Position numbers and translations under genes: made by a program. Below, piece by piece: positions 7,993 through 15,708 of a DNA stretch of 64,000 nucleotides. The number at the start of each line of letters is the position of its first letter. Position 1 is the first letter of the stretch. The stretch is taken from the NCBI GenBank assembly GCA_004557245.1, contig SFEL01000009.1, positions 1 to 64,000 on the forward strand, in the 5' to 3' direction. The notes under the pieces are model-generated. The model ran no database searches and was not told the DNA's origin. It was given only the letters and a program-made list of their open reading frames with translations. The DNA is from Clostridiales bacterium (GTDB lineage: Bacteria > Bacillota > Clostridia > Christensenellales > CAG-138).

Positions 7993-9195
7993 ATGAAAGA
8001 GTTGCTTAAAAAACTCAGAGGCATCGATACCGGTATGCTATGTATACCGGCTTTGATGCTGCTGGGCTATATATTTATACATATGCTTTTTGGCGGCACA
8101 CTGCTTTCCTATAACTGCTGGGACAGCTACTCTCTGCAGGCCATGTCCTGGCTTTCCGGGAGGCTGGATATGGGGAAGAATTACGAATGGCTGGAGCTTG
8201 CGGTTTACAACGGCAAATACTACCTTTCCTTCCCGCCCCTGCCCAGCGTTGTGATGCTGCCATTCGTGCTGCTTTTCGGCGAGAGAACGCCGAGCAATCT
8301 GGTGTCTGCACTTTACGGCATATTTACCGCCATGATCGCCTATAAGATATTAAAAAAGGCTGGCATGAAGCGAGGCGGGGCTGTGTTTTTTGCCATAGCC
8401 TACGTGTGGGGAAGCAATATGCTCTGGCTAAGCACCTCGGGCGGAGTATGGTTCCTTGCCCAGGGGCTGAATATGCTGCTGCTGACAGCCTGCGTTTATT
8501 TCGCACAGCAAAAAATGCGGGTGGCGGCGTACGCCATGGCCGCCCTTGCGGTTGGGTGCAGGCCCTTCTCGGTCTGTATGTTTCTGCCCCTCATGGCGTA
8601 CTTTTACACGGCGGATAAGGACAGGCCTATGGCGGACAGGATAGGCGGCCAGATACGGTCTCTCATAATACCTGCGTTCATAGCCCTATGCTATATGCTC
8701 TATAATTATGTCCGCTTCGGCAATGTGTTGGAATTCGGTCACAACTATCTGCCTGAATTCACGGAGAGCGAAAAGGGGCAGTTCAGCCTGAGCTACATAC
8801 TTCCCAATCTTTATAATCTATTGCTTCGCCCCGTGACGTTAAGGGCTGACCTGACGCTCGAATACCCGTTATTCGACGGGTTTATGTTCTACATTGCCAA
8901 TCCAATGTTTCTTATATGGTTTGCTGCGGTGGTAAAGGACGTGCGTCAGAAAAAGCTTGATGCGGTACGGTTATGTATAGTGATTGCCGTACTCATAGAG
9001 CTGTTGCTGCTCTGCGCCCATAAGACGCTGGGCGGCTGGCAGTTCGGCGCAAGGTATACGGTGGACATGCTGCCCATGGCCCTTATGTATCTGCTGCTGA
9101 AAAAAGATGAACCGGGGGGGATTTCGGCGTTTATTATGGCTGCGGGAATGATGTTCAACCTTTACGGCGCGCTGGCCATGACGATGCTGCATTGA
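7993..9195 (+). CDS. Polytopic membrane protein, GT-C glycosyltransferase-like
   Basis: The 400-residue protein has about nine to ten hydrophobic helices. A loop after the first helix carries conserved-looking acidic and aromatic residues (CWDSYSLQAMSWLSGRLDM, then YEWLELAVYNGKYYLSFPP), which resembles the first extracytoplasmic loop of GT-C (polyprenyl-phosphate sugar) transferases. The gene lies between the Spo0A_C-like gene and a cyclophilin gene, and a family 2 glycosyltransferase follows 1 kb on, so a role in cell-surface glycan is plausible. The start at 7993 has no clear ribosome site. Function is inferred. Confidence 0.6.
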   Translation: MKELLKKLRGIDTGMLCIPALMLLGYIFIHMLFGGTLLSYNCWDSYSLQAMSWLSGRLDMGKNYEWLELAVYNGKYYLSFPPLPSVVMLPFVLLFGERTPSNLVSALYGIFTAMIAYKILKKAGMKRGGAVFFAIAYVWGSNMLWLSTSGGVWFLAQGLNMLLLTACVYFAQQKMRVAAYAMAALAVGCRPFSVCMFLPLMAYFYTADKDRPMADRIGGQIRSLIIPAFIALCYMLYNYVRFGNVLEFGHNYLPEFTESEKGQFSLSYILPNLYNLLLRPVTLRADLTLEYPLFDGFMFYIANPMFLIWFAAVVKDVRQKKLDAVRLCIVIAVLIELLLLCAHKTLGGWQFGARYTVDMLPMALMYLLLKKDEPGGISAFIMAAGMMFNLYGALAMTMLH

Positions 9196-9211
9196 TGAGG
9201 CTTTAAGCCTG

Positions 9212-9220
9212 TGATATAAT
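9212..9220 (+). promoter_or_regulatory. Extended -10 promoter before the cyclophilin gene
   Basis: TGATATAAT (TGn plus a perfect -10) lies 28 bases before the ATG; the -35 region is weak. It suggests that the cyclophilin, chorismate mutase and glycosyltransferase genes form their own transcript. Confidence 0.6.
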
Positions 9221-9247
9221 ACAAAAAAGCAAAAGGAGAATATTATA

Positions 9248-9748
9248 ATGGTAATAATCGAAATGGAAGGCGGAGGTAAGATAAAGCTGGAGATGGACAG
9301 GCAGGCCGCGCCTAACACAGTAAAAAACTTCGTAAGCCTTGCGGACAAGGGTTTCTATAATGGCCTGATATTCCACAGAGTCATACCCGGCTTTATGATA
9401 CAGGGCGGCTGCCCCGATGGCACAGGCATGGGCGGCCCGGGCTACAGTATAAAGGGCGAGTTTGCATCTAACGGCTTCAGGAACCCCCTGAAGCACAAGA
9501 GGGGCGTCATATCCATGGCGCGCTCTATGCGGCCGGACAGCGCAGGTTCCCAGTTCTTCATAATGCACCAGGACGCGCCCCACCTTGACGGCCAGTACGC
9601 GGCATTCGGCAGGGTAGTTGAGGGAATGGACATAGTGGACGAAATCGCCTCCGTTCCCACAGACTTTAGGGACAGGCCCAAGATAGATATGGTGATAAAA
9701 TCCGTCACCTTGGCAGACGAGCCGGTGGAAGAGCCGGAAAAGATATAA
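9248..9748 (+). CDS. Cyclophilin-type peptidyl-prolyl cis-trans isomerase
   Basis: The 166-residue protein has the single-domain bacterial cyclophilin pattern: NTVKNFVSLADKGFYNGLIFHRVIPGFMIQGG with the catalytic Arg in FHRV, GGPGYSIKGEF, SMARSMRPDSAGSQFFIM, and the substrate-pocket HLDGQYAAFGRVVEGMDIVD. It catalyses proline isomerisation in proteins. There is no signal peptide, so it is cytoplasmic. AAAGGAG precedes the ATG. It is followed after 12 bases by a chorismate mutase gene, indicating co-transcription. Confidence 0.95.
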   Translation: MVIIEMEGGGKIKLEMDRQAAPNTVKNFVSLADKGFYNGLIFHRVIPGFMIQGGCPDGTGMGGPGYSIKGEFASNGFRNPLKHKRGVISMARSMRPDSAGSQFFIMHQDAPHLDGQYAAFGRVVEGMDIVDEIASVPTDFRDRPKIDMVIKSVTLADEPVEEPEKI

Positions 9749-9760
9749 GGAGATTAGCCG

Positions 9761-10108
9761 ATGGAAACCCATGAGGAGAAGATAGACGAACTCCGCGGCC
9801 AGATAGACGAGATAGACCGTCAGCTTATAGAGCTCTTTGAGCGGCGCATGGACGTGGCCCGGGAGATAGGCGCGGTCAAGCGCGAGCACAATCTTGGCAT
9901 ACGCAACGAACGCCGGGAAATGGAGGTCAAGGCCAACTGCAGGGCTTACTGCAGAAACGACCTGTACCGGGATTACGCCCAATCTATGATGAAGTGCGTC
10001 ATGGGTGCGTGCCGAGGCATACAGCATGCCGACGCGCCCGATTACGACGACCCATGGCAGTACGCATACAAGAATCTTGACGTGGCGAAGGAATTGGGAC
10101 TCAAGTAA
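9761..10108 (+). CDS. AroQ-type chorismate mutase
   Basis: The 115-residue helical protein has the AroQ pattern: LRGQIDEIDRQLIELFERRMDVAREIGAVKR, then NERREMEV. Arginine and lysine residues in the first helices match those that bind chorismate. The enzyme converts chorismate to prephenate for phenylalanine and tyrosine synthesis. It is a single-domain protein; no prephenate dehydratase is fused or adjacent, and no other aromatic gene is in the window. AAGGAG lies just upstream. Confidence 0.88.
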   Translation: METHEEKIDELRGQIDEIDRQLIELFERRMDVAREIGAVKREHNLGIRNERREMEVKANCRAYCRNDLYRDYAQSMMKCVMGACRGIQHADAPDYDDPWQYAYKNLDVAKELGLK

Positions 10109-10125
10109 TTGGGCAGACTCCTGAT

Positions 10126-11739
10126 ATGAGCAGGAGCGATAACAACAAAAACAGCATATTCGACTTTGCAAAGACGCTCCTGGGTCAAAAGCCCGGGGGC
10201 GTCTGTCGCGTCGACGAAAGATACGATGAGTATGTCATTGAGAATTCCCCTACGGAGGAGCAGCTTGCGGCACAGCGAAGGGAGGATTTTTCCGGAATGC
10301 CCGTGATAGCCGTAGCCATAGCGGGAGAGGACGGGGATAAACTGAGACGGCTCACCGAGGACTCCGTAAAGGAACAGACCTACAGCCGGTGGATAATCTC
10401 CAAAAGCCCTAAGACGGACGAGTTCGACTTTATCATGTATATGTGGCCGGGCGATATTCTCCGCCCGGACGCGCTGTATACCTTCGCAAAAAATACCGAG
10501 GGCAATGATTTGATATTTTGCGACGAGGACAGGCTGGAGGAGGGGCAAAGGTGCGATCCGCTGTTCAAGCCATGCATGGACAGGGTGACGGAGTATAGCT
10601 TCGACATGCTGGGCCGCGGCGTTATGGCGAGCAGGGCGCTGTTTGAAGCGTCCGGAGGAATGACGGGGGTCACAGGCTGCGACAGATACGCCTATAATCT
10701 GCGGCTGGCAGACAGGTGCAGCAGCGCCTGTCATATACAGCAGGTGCTGTACACGGCGCACGACAGGAGGGATATAGGCCCGGAGGGGCGGCAGGTACTG
10801 GAAAACCACCTTAAAAAAAATGACGATATCAGGGTATTTCCCGGGGAATGGAGGGGAAGCTTCAGAGTAGAGGCTATAATAAGGAGACCCAGCGCTGCAA
10901 TCGTGATATACAACAAAAACTCACATATTCCCCTTATGAGGCTGCTCAACAGCATGGACGGTTCGCTGAGAGGGCAGAAGCAGGTGGAAATAATAATTGC
11001 CGACGGGGGCAGCACCGACGGACAAACGCTGAAATACTACGACATACTCCGGCGCAACGGCGCGGCGAAAGTGTTTTGCGGCAAAGGCATGCCGCTGCCG
11101 GCGCTGCTCAACGCCGCAGCAAAGGAGGCTGACCGGGAAAACTGCCTTTTTATGGACAGCAATGTGGAGGCGCTGGGCATAAACTGGCTGTACGACATGC
11201 TGTCTCAGTCAGAGCGCCGCGGCTGCGGAGGGGTAGGCCCCAAACTTATCGGCCAGGACGGAAGGCTGGTATATACCGGCATAACAATAGGCATAGGGGG
11301 CTGGCAGGGCAGCCCATACGCAGGGACGCCGGACGACCGGGAAAGCGGGCAAAAGCTGCGCTTTACAGGCACACTGCGCACCGTATCCGCCCTGTCGTGG
11401 GTGTGCATGATGACCCCGATGGACTTATTCTTCAACGCGGGCTGCTTTGACGAGAGCTTCAACGAGACGGGCTTTGATACCGAGTACTGCACGCGGCTGG
11501 ACAGGAGGGGCTACAGCCTCATATACGCGCCAAACGTCGTAATGAAGTATCACGGCAGGATACACAGCGTTGCGGACGCCGACGGGCAGGACAGGATGCG
11601 ATACTACGATACAGTGAGGGATACGCTCATCAGAGGCGACCCCAGATACAATAACAATTTTGATTATGCCCTTCCGTCGCCGCGCATAGCCGTAAGGCCG
11701 CGCCCTGCGGCGGAGCTGAACGAGCTTTACCGCAAATAA
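10126..11739 (+). CDS. Family 2 glycosyltransferase with two GT-A-like segments
   Basis: This 537-residue protein has a degenerate first nucleotide-sugar transferase segment (residues about 45-230, including FDFIMYMWPGDILRPDALY and DLIFCDEDRL) and a second, better conserved GT2 domain (residues about 245-500) with EIIIADGGSTDG, a GVGPKLIGQDGRLVYTG segment and a Cys-Met rich acceptor region ending in FDTEYCTRLDRRGY. This layout is common in enzymes making rhamnose-rich or O-antigen-like surface glycans. It has no membrane segment. It ends directly before repeat copy C. Confidence 0.82.
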   Translation: MSRSDNNKNSIFDFAKTLLGQKPGGVCRVDERYDEYVIENSPTEEQLAAQRREDFSGMPVIAVAIAGEDGDKLRRLTEDSVKEQTYSRWIISKSPKTDEFDFIMYMWPGDILRPDALYTFAKNTEGNDLIFCDEDRLEEGQRCDPLFKPCMDRVTEYSFDMLGRGVMASRALFEASGGMTGVTGCDRYAYNLRLADRCSSACHIQQVLYTAHDRRDIGPEGRQVLENHLKKNDDIRVFPGEWRGSFRVEAIIRRPSAAIVIYNKNSHIPLMRLLNSMDGSLRGQKQVEIIIADGGSTDGQTLKYYDILRRNGAAKVFCGKGMPLPALLNAAAKEADRENCLFMDSNVEALGINWLYDMLSQSERRGCGGVGPKLIGQDGRLVYTGITIGIGGWQGSPYAGTPDDRESGQKLRFTGTLRTVSALSWVCMMTPMDLFFNAGCFDESFNETGFDTEYCTRLDRRGYSLIYAPNVVMKYHGRIHSVADADGQDRMRYYDTVRDTLIRGDPRYNNNFDYALPSPRIAVRPRPAAELNELYRK

Positions 11740-11740
11740 A

Positions 11741-11760
11741 CAGGCCCCGAAAGGGGCCTT
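11741..11760. terminator. Terminator hairpin, left copy (20-bp direct repeat)
   Basis: CAGGCCCCGAAAGGGGCCTT: a 7-bp G/C stem with a GAAA loop right after the glycosyltransferase stop codon. The identical 20 bases recur at 12008-12027. Confidence 0.85.
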
Positions 11761-12007
11761 CAGTCTGTCAAAAAAACCCGGGGTTGATAAGGGGCCGCAG
11801 CCCCTTATGGCTTTATTCGGATTTGGCGACACAAGGTGAATTGCCCCGCAGGGGCAAGAGAAGGCCCCCTGGGGGGTGCGCGGCAAATCCGCAAAAGCCC
11901 TTGCGCAGCAAGGCTTTCCCTGCATTCGGTGCTGGCCGCGCCATAGGCGCAAGCACCGAATGAGAAAACTCAAAAAAGTGGCGTTCAGCCACTTTTTTGA
12001 CACTCTG
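11761..12007 (+). mobile_element. Structured MITE-like repeat, copy C
   Basis: This 247-bp copy has termini CAGTCTGTCAAAAAA and, inverted, CAGAGTGTCAAAAAA. It shares with copy A all four hairpins but has about 45 additional G/C-rich bases near 11834-11881 containing two extra small palindromes (GCCCCGCAGGGGC and GGCCCCCTGGGGGG). The last hairpin has A-T where copies A and B have G-C at the same paired position, a compensatory change that supports a conserved RNA or DNA stem. It sits between convergent genes and is flanked by 20-bp repeats that each contain a terminator. Confidence 0.88.
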
Positions 12008-12027
12008 CAGGCCCCGAAAGGGGCCTT
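12008..12027. terminator. Terminator hairpin, right copy (20-bp direct repeat)
   Basis: Identical to 11741-11760; on the minus strand it immediately follows the stop codon of the ABC ATPase gene (12029-12031). Confidence 0.85.
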
Positions 12028-12028
12028 A

Positions 12029-12580
12029 TCAAAGGTCGATGCGCATATCGGCACACTCGGCGTCTGTGGGGTCGTGAGTTACCATGATGAGCAGAGCGTC
12101 CTCGGTGCGGCGGCGTATTACGCCGAATACGGCGGAGCGCGTTTCTGGGTCAAGGCCTCTAAACGGCTCGTCCATTATGTATACGTCTGCTCTGGCGGCC
12201 AACGCCCGGGCTATGGATACCCTGCGCTTCATTCCGCCGGAAAGCTCCTTAGGATATTTGTCCAGCTCGGCGCCAAGGCCCAGCTCGGTAAGAAGCTCAG
12301 CCGCAATTTCCCGGGTGGAGGCTATGGCGGCGTTCTGCGCCGCGGTCTCCCAGGGCAGCAGCCTGTCCTCCTGGAATACCATGCTTATTATTTCGCCGTT
12401 CCTTTGTATGCTGCCGCGGTCAGGCTGGTACAGCCCAGCTATGAGATACAGCAGGGTAGTCTTGCCCCGGCCTGAGCGGCCGGTTATGGCGCAGAAGCCC
12501 TTTTCCGGCAGTGCGAGGGATATATCCTCCAGCACCGCATTGCAGTTAAAGCCCTTGTAAACGTGATCAAGGCGTATCAT
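12029..12580 (-). CDS. ABC transporter ATP-binding protein, SsuB/NrtD-like, short
   Basis: The 183-residue ATPase has Walker A GRSGRGKTT, signature LSGGMKRRVSIARAL, Walker B VYIMDEPFRGLDP and the H-switch VTHDPTDAE. Its closest pattern is the nitrate/sulfonate/taurine group. It is short for that group (usually about 250 residues) and ends soon after the H-switch; the stop codon lies one base from the duplicated terminator beside repeat copy C. All ATP-binding motifs are present, so it may still work. Its start overlaps the permease gene by 14 bases, indicating translational coupling. Confidence 0.88.
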   Translation of the reverse strand: MIRLDHVYKGFNCNAVLEDISLALPEKGFCAITGRSGRGKTTLLYLIAGLYQPDRGSIQRNGEIISMVFQEDRLLPWETAAQNAAIASTREIAAELLTELGLGAELDKYPKELSGGMKRRVSIARALAARADVYIMDEPFRGLDPETRSAVFGVIRRRTEDALLIMVTHDPTDAECADMRIDL

Positions 12581-13304
12581 ATACCCTCCTCAAAAGCCTT
12601 ACAAACAGCCGCTCAAGGGCGATGCTTATAAGTATTATCACGGCGGTCCATGCGAAAAGGTCTACCGTCTCAAGGTATATCTTTGCGTTATAAAGCTCCG
12701 TGCCTATGCCGAGGGAGGGGGAGGCCAGCACCTCTGCGGCTATCCCCGCCTTCCACGCGAGGCCCATGCCCGCCTTGGCCGCCGCCATGAAAAAGGGCAT
12801 TATGCCGGGCAGGTATATGTGGCGAAGAGTATCCGAAAAGCTCAGCCTGAATACCCTTGCCATTTCCAGAAGCTTTACGTCGGTGCCGGTTATGCCCTCG
12901 TATACGTTGGACCACACCACCGGCATGACCATAAGAAAGGACGTCACAATGGGTATGCGTTCCTTGGTGAGAAACAGGAACAGCAGCATTATAAACGATG
13001 CCACAGGGGTGGCACGGACTATCCTGGAAAGGGGGGAAAGGAACGCGTCCATTACCTTTGACTTGGCGGTAAGTATGCCAATGGCTACGCCTGTTACGAG
13101 GGCCGAAAGGTAGCCTATGAGTATGCGTATAAGAGATGCGGCTATATCCCGCCAGAAGGGCAGCGTTATTATAAGCTCCGCCATGCGCCGGGCAACCGAA
13201 AGAGGAGAGGGCAGTATTATTGCCCTCCCCAGCGTAAGATACAGTATTTGCCAGAGCGCCAGCCATGCGGCGGCTACGGCGGAGTGCTTCAGTAAGTCCT
13301 TCAT
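12567..13304 (-). CDS. ABC transporter permease, SsuC/TauC-like
   Basis: The 245-residue protein has about six helices with a binding-protein-dependent transport domain: the coupling loop is near EMARVFRLSFSDTLRHIYLPGIMP, equivalent to the EAA motif. It forms the channel of an SsuABC-type importer. It lies between the receptor gene (22 bases upstream) and the ATPase gene (overlapping). The substrate cannot be read from sequence. Confidence 0.92.
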   Translation of the reverse strand: MKDLLKHSAVAAAWLALWQILYLTLGRAIILPSPLSVARRMAELIITLPFWRDIAASLIRILIGYLSALVTGVAIGILTAKSKVMDAFLSPLSRIVRATPVASFIMLLFLFLTKERIPIVTSFLMVMPVVWSNVYEGITGTDVKLLEMARVFRLSFSDTLRHIYLPGIMPFFMAAAKAGMGLAWKAGIAAEVLASPSLGIGTELYNAKIYLETVDLFAWTAVIILISIALERLFVRLLRRVYDTP

Positions 13305-13326
13305 GTATCTCCCTGAGGGTTAAGCA

Positions 13327-14283
13327 TTATCCCACATAGAACATCTCGTCACCGGGCAGCTTGCCGCCCACGGACTTGGGGTTGGCGTCGAACAGTACCT
13401 TCAGCATGCCGCTCACCATGGCCTTCATTTCGTCGCCGGTTATGCAGACTATGTTGCAGTTGGGTATGGCCTTTTCGGCAAGAGCCGCGCTGGCCATTAT
13501 GCCGTTCTTTTCCACCAGCGCACCGGCTTCTGCGGGAGAATTGACTGCGTATTCTGCAGAGGCGGCGTATTCCCTGAGAAATGCCTTCAGCGCCTCGGGG
13601 TGCTCATCGGCAAAGGCCTTGCGCACCACCAGACAGCCCTGCACCAGCTGAGCGTCGGATACGCTTTCCCACTCGGCGGTGAGGTCCAGCGCAATGCGGG
13701 CGCCCTCCGCCTTGCTGAGAGCAGTGGTCACAAAGGGCTCAGGCACCACTATTATATCTGCTTCTCCTGAGGCCAGTTTGGTCACAGCTTCGGCGTGCTC
13801 GGCTGCATATTCAACTTCCACAGAGCCGGCAAGGCCGTTTTTATCCAGAATATAGTTTAATATATATTCGGGGGTGCTGCCCTGTCCGGCAGCCAATATT
13901 TTCCTGCCCGCGAGATCGGCTATGGATTGTACGCCGTCACCATTTTCCACTACGTACAGCACGCCCAGGGTATTGACGGCTGCGGTGAGTATCTGACCTT
14001 CAGTTTTGTTGAAGAGTACTGCGCCCAGGTTCACGGGCACGGCGGCTATGTCCAGCTCGCCGGATATCAGGCCGCCCGTGACTTCATCGGGGCTGCCCGC
14101 GTAGGTTATGGAATAATTGTACTCGGTTTTGCTCTCCTCCGCAAGGGAACTGAGCTGGGCCATGCCTATGCCGGTGGGGCCCTTCATTGCGGCAACGTTT
14201 ACTGTGAGCTGCTCCTTTGGGGTGCAGGCGGCGCAGAGTGCGGCCATCAGCAGCGATATGATCAGCGCGGTGATTTTCTTCAT
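13327..14283 (-). CDS. ABC transporter substrate-binding lipoprotein, NMT1/SsuA-like
   Basis: The 318-residue receptor starts at the ATG at 14281-14283 (GGAG upstream) and has a lipobox with Cys20 (AALCAAC). The mature fold belongs to the NMT1/TauA group: AMKGPTGIGMAQLS near residue 33, GELDIAAVPVN near 75 and GSTPEYILNYILDKNGL near 130. Members bind small organic molecules or oxyanions; this ligand is unknown. The gene is the first structural gene after the Crp-type regulator, 53 bases downstream of it. Confidence 0.9.
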   Translation of the reverse strand: MKKITALIISLLMAALCAACTPKEQLTVNVAAMKGPTGIGMAQLSSLAEESKTEYNYSITYAGSPDEVTGGLISGELDIAAVPVNLGAVLFNKTEGQILTAAVNTLGVLYVVENGDGVQSIADLAGRKILAAGQGSTPEYILNYILDKNGLAGSVEVEYAAEHAEAVTKLASGEADIIVVPEPFVTTALSKAEGARIALDLTAEWESVSDAQLVQGCLVVRKAFADEHPEALKAFLREYAASAEYAVNSPAEAGALVEKNGIMASAALAEKAIPNCNIVCITGDEMKAMVSGMLKVLFDANPKSVGGKLPGDEMFYVG

Positions 14284-14336
14284 AAGTGTTTCTCCTTTTC
14301 TGATGGTTTCGAATATGTACAAATTTGTTTTTATAC

Positions 14337-14990
14337 TTATTTTTTTATTATGATATTTCGTCCGCGGCGGGTGATTTTTCCTTCCGCTTCCATGGCGTCC
14401 AGCGTCCTGTAAAGGGAGGCGCGGCCTACGCCGAGCATCTCCGCGAAGTCGGTAAGGCTACAGGGGAGCCTTAGCTGCATTACTCCGTCCTGAATCGAGG
14501 CGTTGTCCTCAATATACATCGTCAGCCTGCTGCTGGCGGAATATCCGGCGAGGGAAGCTATTTTTTTATTAAGGAACAGCACCCGGCCCACCAGGAATTC
14601 CGCAAAGTTGACTGCAAAGCTGCCTCCCCGTTTCAGAGCTGCGGTAACGAAGCTGCCGTCCATGAAGAGCACGCGGCAGTTTTTCCCTGCGATGAGCCTG
14701 CTTATGTCTTCCTCGGCTGCAAATGCCCGGGATACGTTTAGGGCCTCGGAAGGCCTTGCCTCGCGCATGAGCAGATATCTTCCGTCCGAGGCCAGCTTTT
14801 CTATTGTTACGCTGCCGGAAAGCACAACGAGCATACAGTCGGCAGGCAGCATTTTTCCGGCGGAAAAATCACGTATGGAGCAGCCCTCAAACGAGAGCAG
14901 CTTCGCAAGCTCCCCATCGTCCATTCCGTTAAACAGCGGACAGCTGCGTATGGCCTTGAGGTCGGCGGCGCTAATTTTAATATCAGTCAT
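14337..14990 (-). CDS. Crp/Fnr family transcriptional regulator
   Basis: The 217-residue protein has an N-terminal cyclic-nucleotide-binding-like barrel (about residues 10-125), a long dimer helix, and a C-terminal winged helix (LTDFAEMLGVGRASLYRTLDAMEAEGKI). It lacks the Fnr iron-sulfur cysteine pattern and the FGE cAMP-contact motif, so the signal is unknown. I start it at the ATG at 14988-14990, with GGAG upstream, rather than at the TTG at 15002. It heads the operon with the SsuABC-like importer and has a Crp-type palindrome over its own start site, suggesting autoregulation. Confidence 0.9.
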   Translation of the reverse strand: MTDIKISAADLKAIRSCPLFNGMDDGELAKLLSFEGCSIRDFSAGKMLPADCMLVVLSGSVTIEKLASDGRYLLMREARPSEALNVSRAFAAEEDISRLIAGKNCRVLFMDGSFVTAALKRGGSFAVNFAEFLVGRVLFLNKKIASLAGYSASSRLTMYIEDNASIQDGVMQLRLPCSLTDFAEMLGVGRASLYRTLDAMEAEGKITRRGRNIIIKK

Positions 14991-15010
14991 GGTCAGCTCC
15001 AACAGCTATA

Positions 15011-15062
15011 TTTGTCTCATACGGGACAAAAATATGATACGATATGCCGGGCCGGTTGTCAA
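15011..15062 (-). promoter_or_regulatory. Promoter with Crp/Fnr-type palindromic operator
   Basis: On the minus strand TTGACA (15057-15062) and TATCAT (15034-15039) are 17 bp apart. Directly downstream, TTTGTCTCATACGGGACAAA (15011-15030) is an inverted repeat with perfect 6-bp arms spaced by 8 bp, the geometry of Crp/Fnr sites. It covers the expected start site, so binding there should repress. A related 10-bp palindrome ACAAATTTGT lies at 14319-14328 before the receptor gene. Confidence 0.75.
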
Positions 15063-15120
15063 TATGGAGCGAATAAAAAACGCCGGCGGGAGAGTTGGTA
15101 AAGCTTAAGGAGGGCAAAAA

Positions 15121-15237
15121 ATGTTGTATAAGGCAGATCTCAGCGTGCAGTGTGTTGCTACAGGCAGTACGATTGCCTCATTTTCGCTGTGGAGCGCAGA
15201 TGCCGCAGCGCTGCGCTGGAGCCGCAGACTGCAATAA
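15121..15237 (+). CDS. Possible 38-residue small protein or gene remnant
   Basis: An ATG 5-6 bases after a strong AAGGAGGG starts a 38-codon frame ending at TAA 15235-15237. The peptide (begins MLYKADLSVQ) matches nothing I recognise. It stands just upstream of a decayed ABC ATPase, so it may be a remnant of the same lost operon that has kept its ribosome site. Confidence 0.3.
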   Translation: MLYKADLSVQCVATGSTIASFSLWSADAAALRWSRRLQ

Positions 15238-15266
15238 TGCGGGGGGATATAAACTGATATGGAAAT

Positions 15267-15495
15267 ATGAAGAATTGAACATGTAAAAAAAGAATACCGC
15301 ATGGGCGAAACGGTATGCCCGCTTAAGGACGTCAATATGAGCGTAAACGGCGGAGATTTTATAGCCGTGGAAGAGCTGCTGGCAGAGGCCGCGCAAAAGG
15401 GCGCAGGAGTGGTAATGGTCACCCATAACAGCCGATGGACGGCAGCTGCTGCCCTGAAATACAAAATGCAAAACGGAGAACTTATTAAAATATAA
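15267..15495 (+). pseudogene. Decayed LolD/MacB-type ABC ATPase
   Basis: Only the two ends of an ATPase survive. The first part reads IEHVKKEYRMGETVCPLKDV then MSVNGGDFIAV, the usual N-terminus up to just before Walker A. It is joined directly to EELLAEAAQKGAGVVMVTHN and an ending NGELIKI, the usual region after Walker B. Walker A, the Q-loop, signature and Walker B are missing, a loss of about 120-130 codons in frame. The start ATG at 15267 is out of frame by one base. The gene cannot make an ATPase. No partner permease remains nearby. Confidence 0.8.
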
Positions 15496-15708
15496 CAGTT
15501 GCGGGTATCTGTGCTCTCGTGGATATTTTCAGCGGCAGTAAGGATCAGCTCCCAAGCTGATATGTAAAAAAGCAAGGATAGCTCCCGCGGATTTTTGCCC
15601 GCATGCTTACAGGTTGCGGCGCTGGTCTCACAGAGTAGAATATTCAGTGAAGCTTACCGCAAAACAGAATATAGAGCATACCAGTCATTATTATTCGAAA
15701 TAAATATG
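15496..15708. other. Gene-free stretch after the pseudogene
   Basis: About 210 bases with no convincing frame, promoter or hairpin. It looks like further decayed sequence. Confidence 0.4.
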
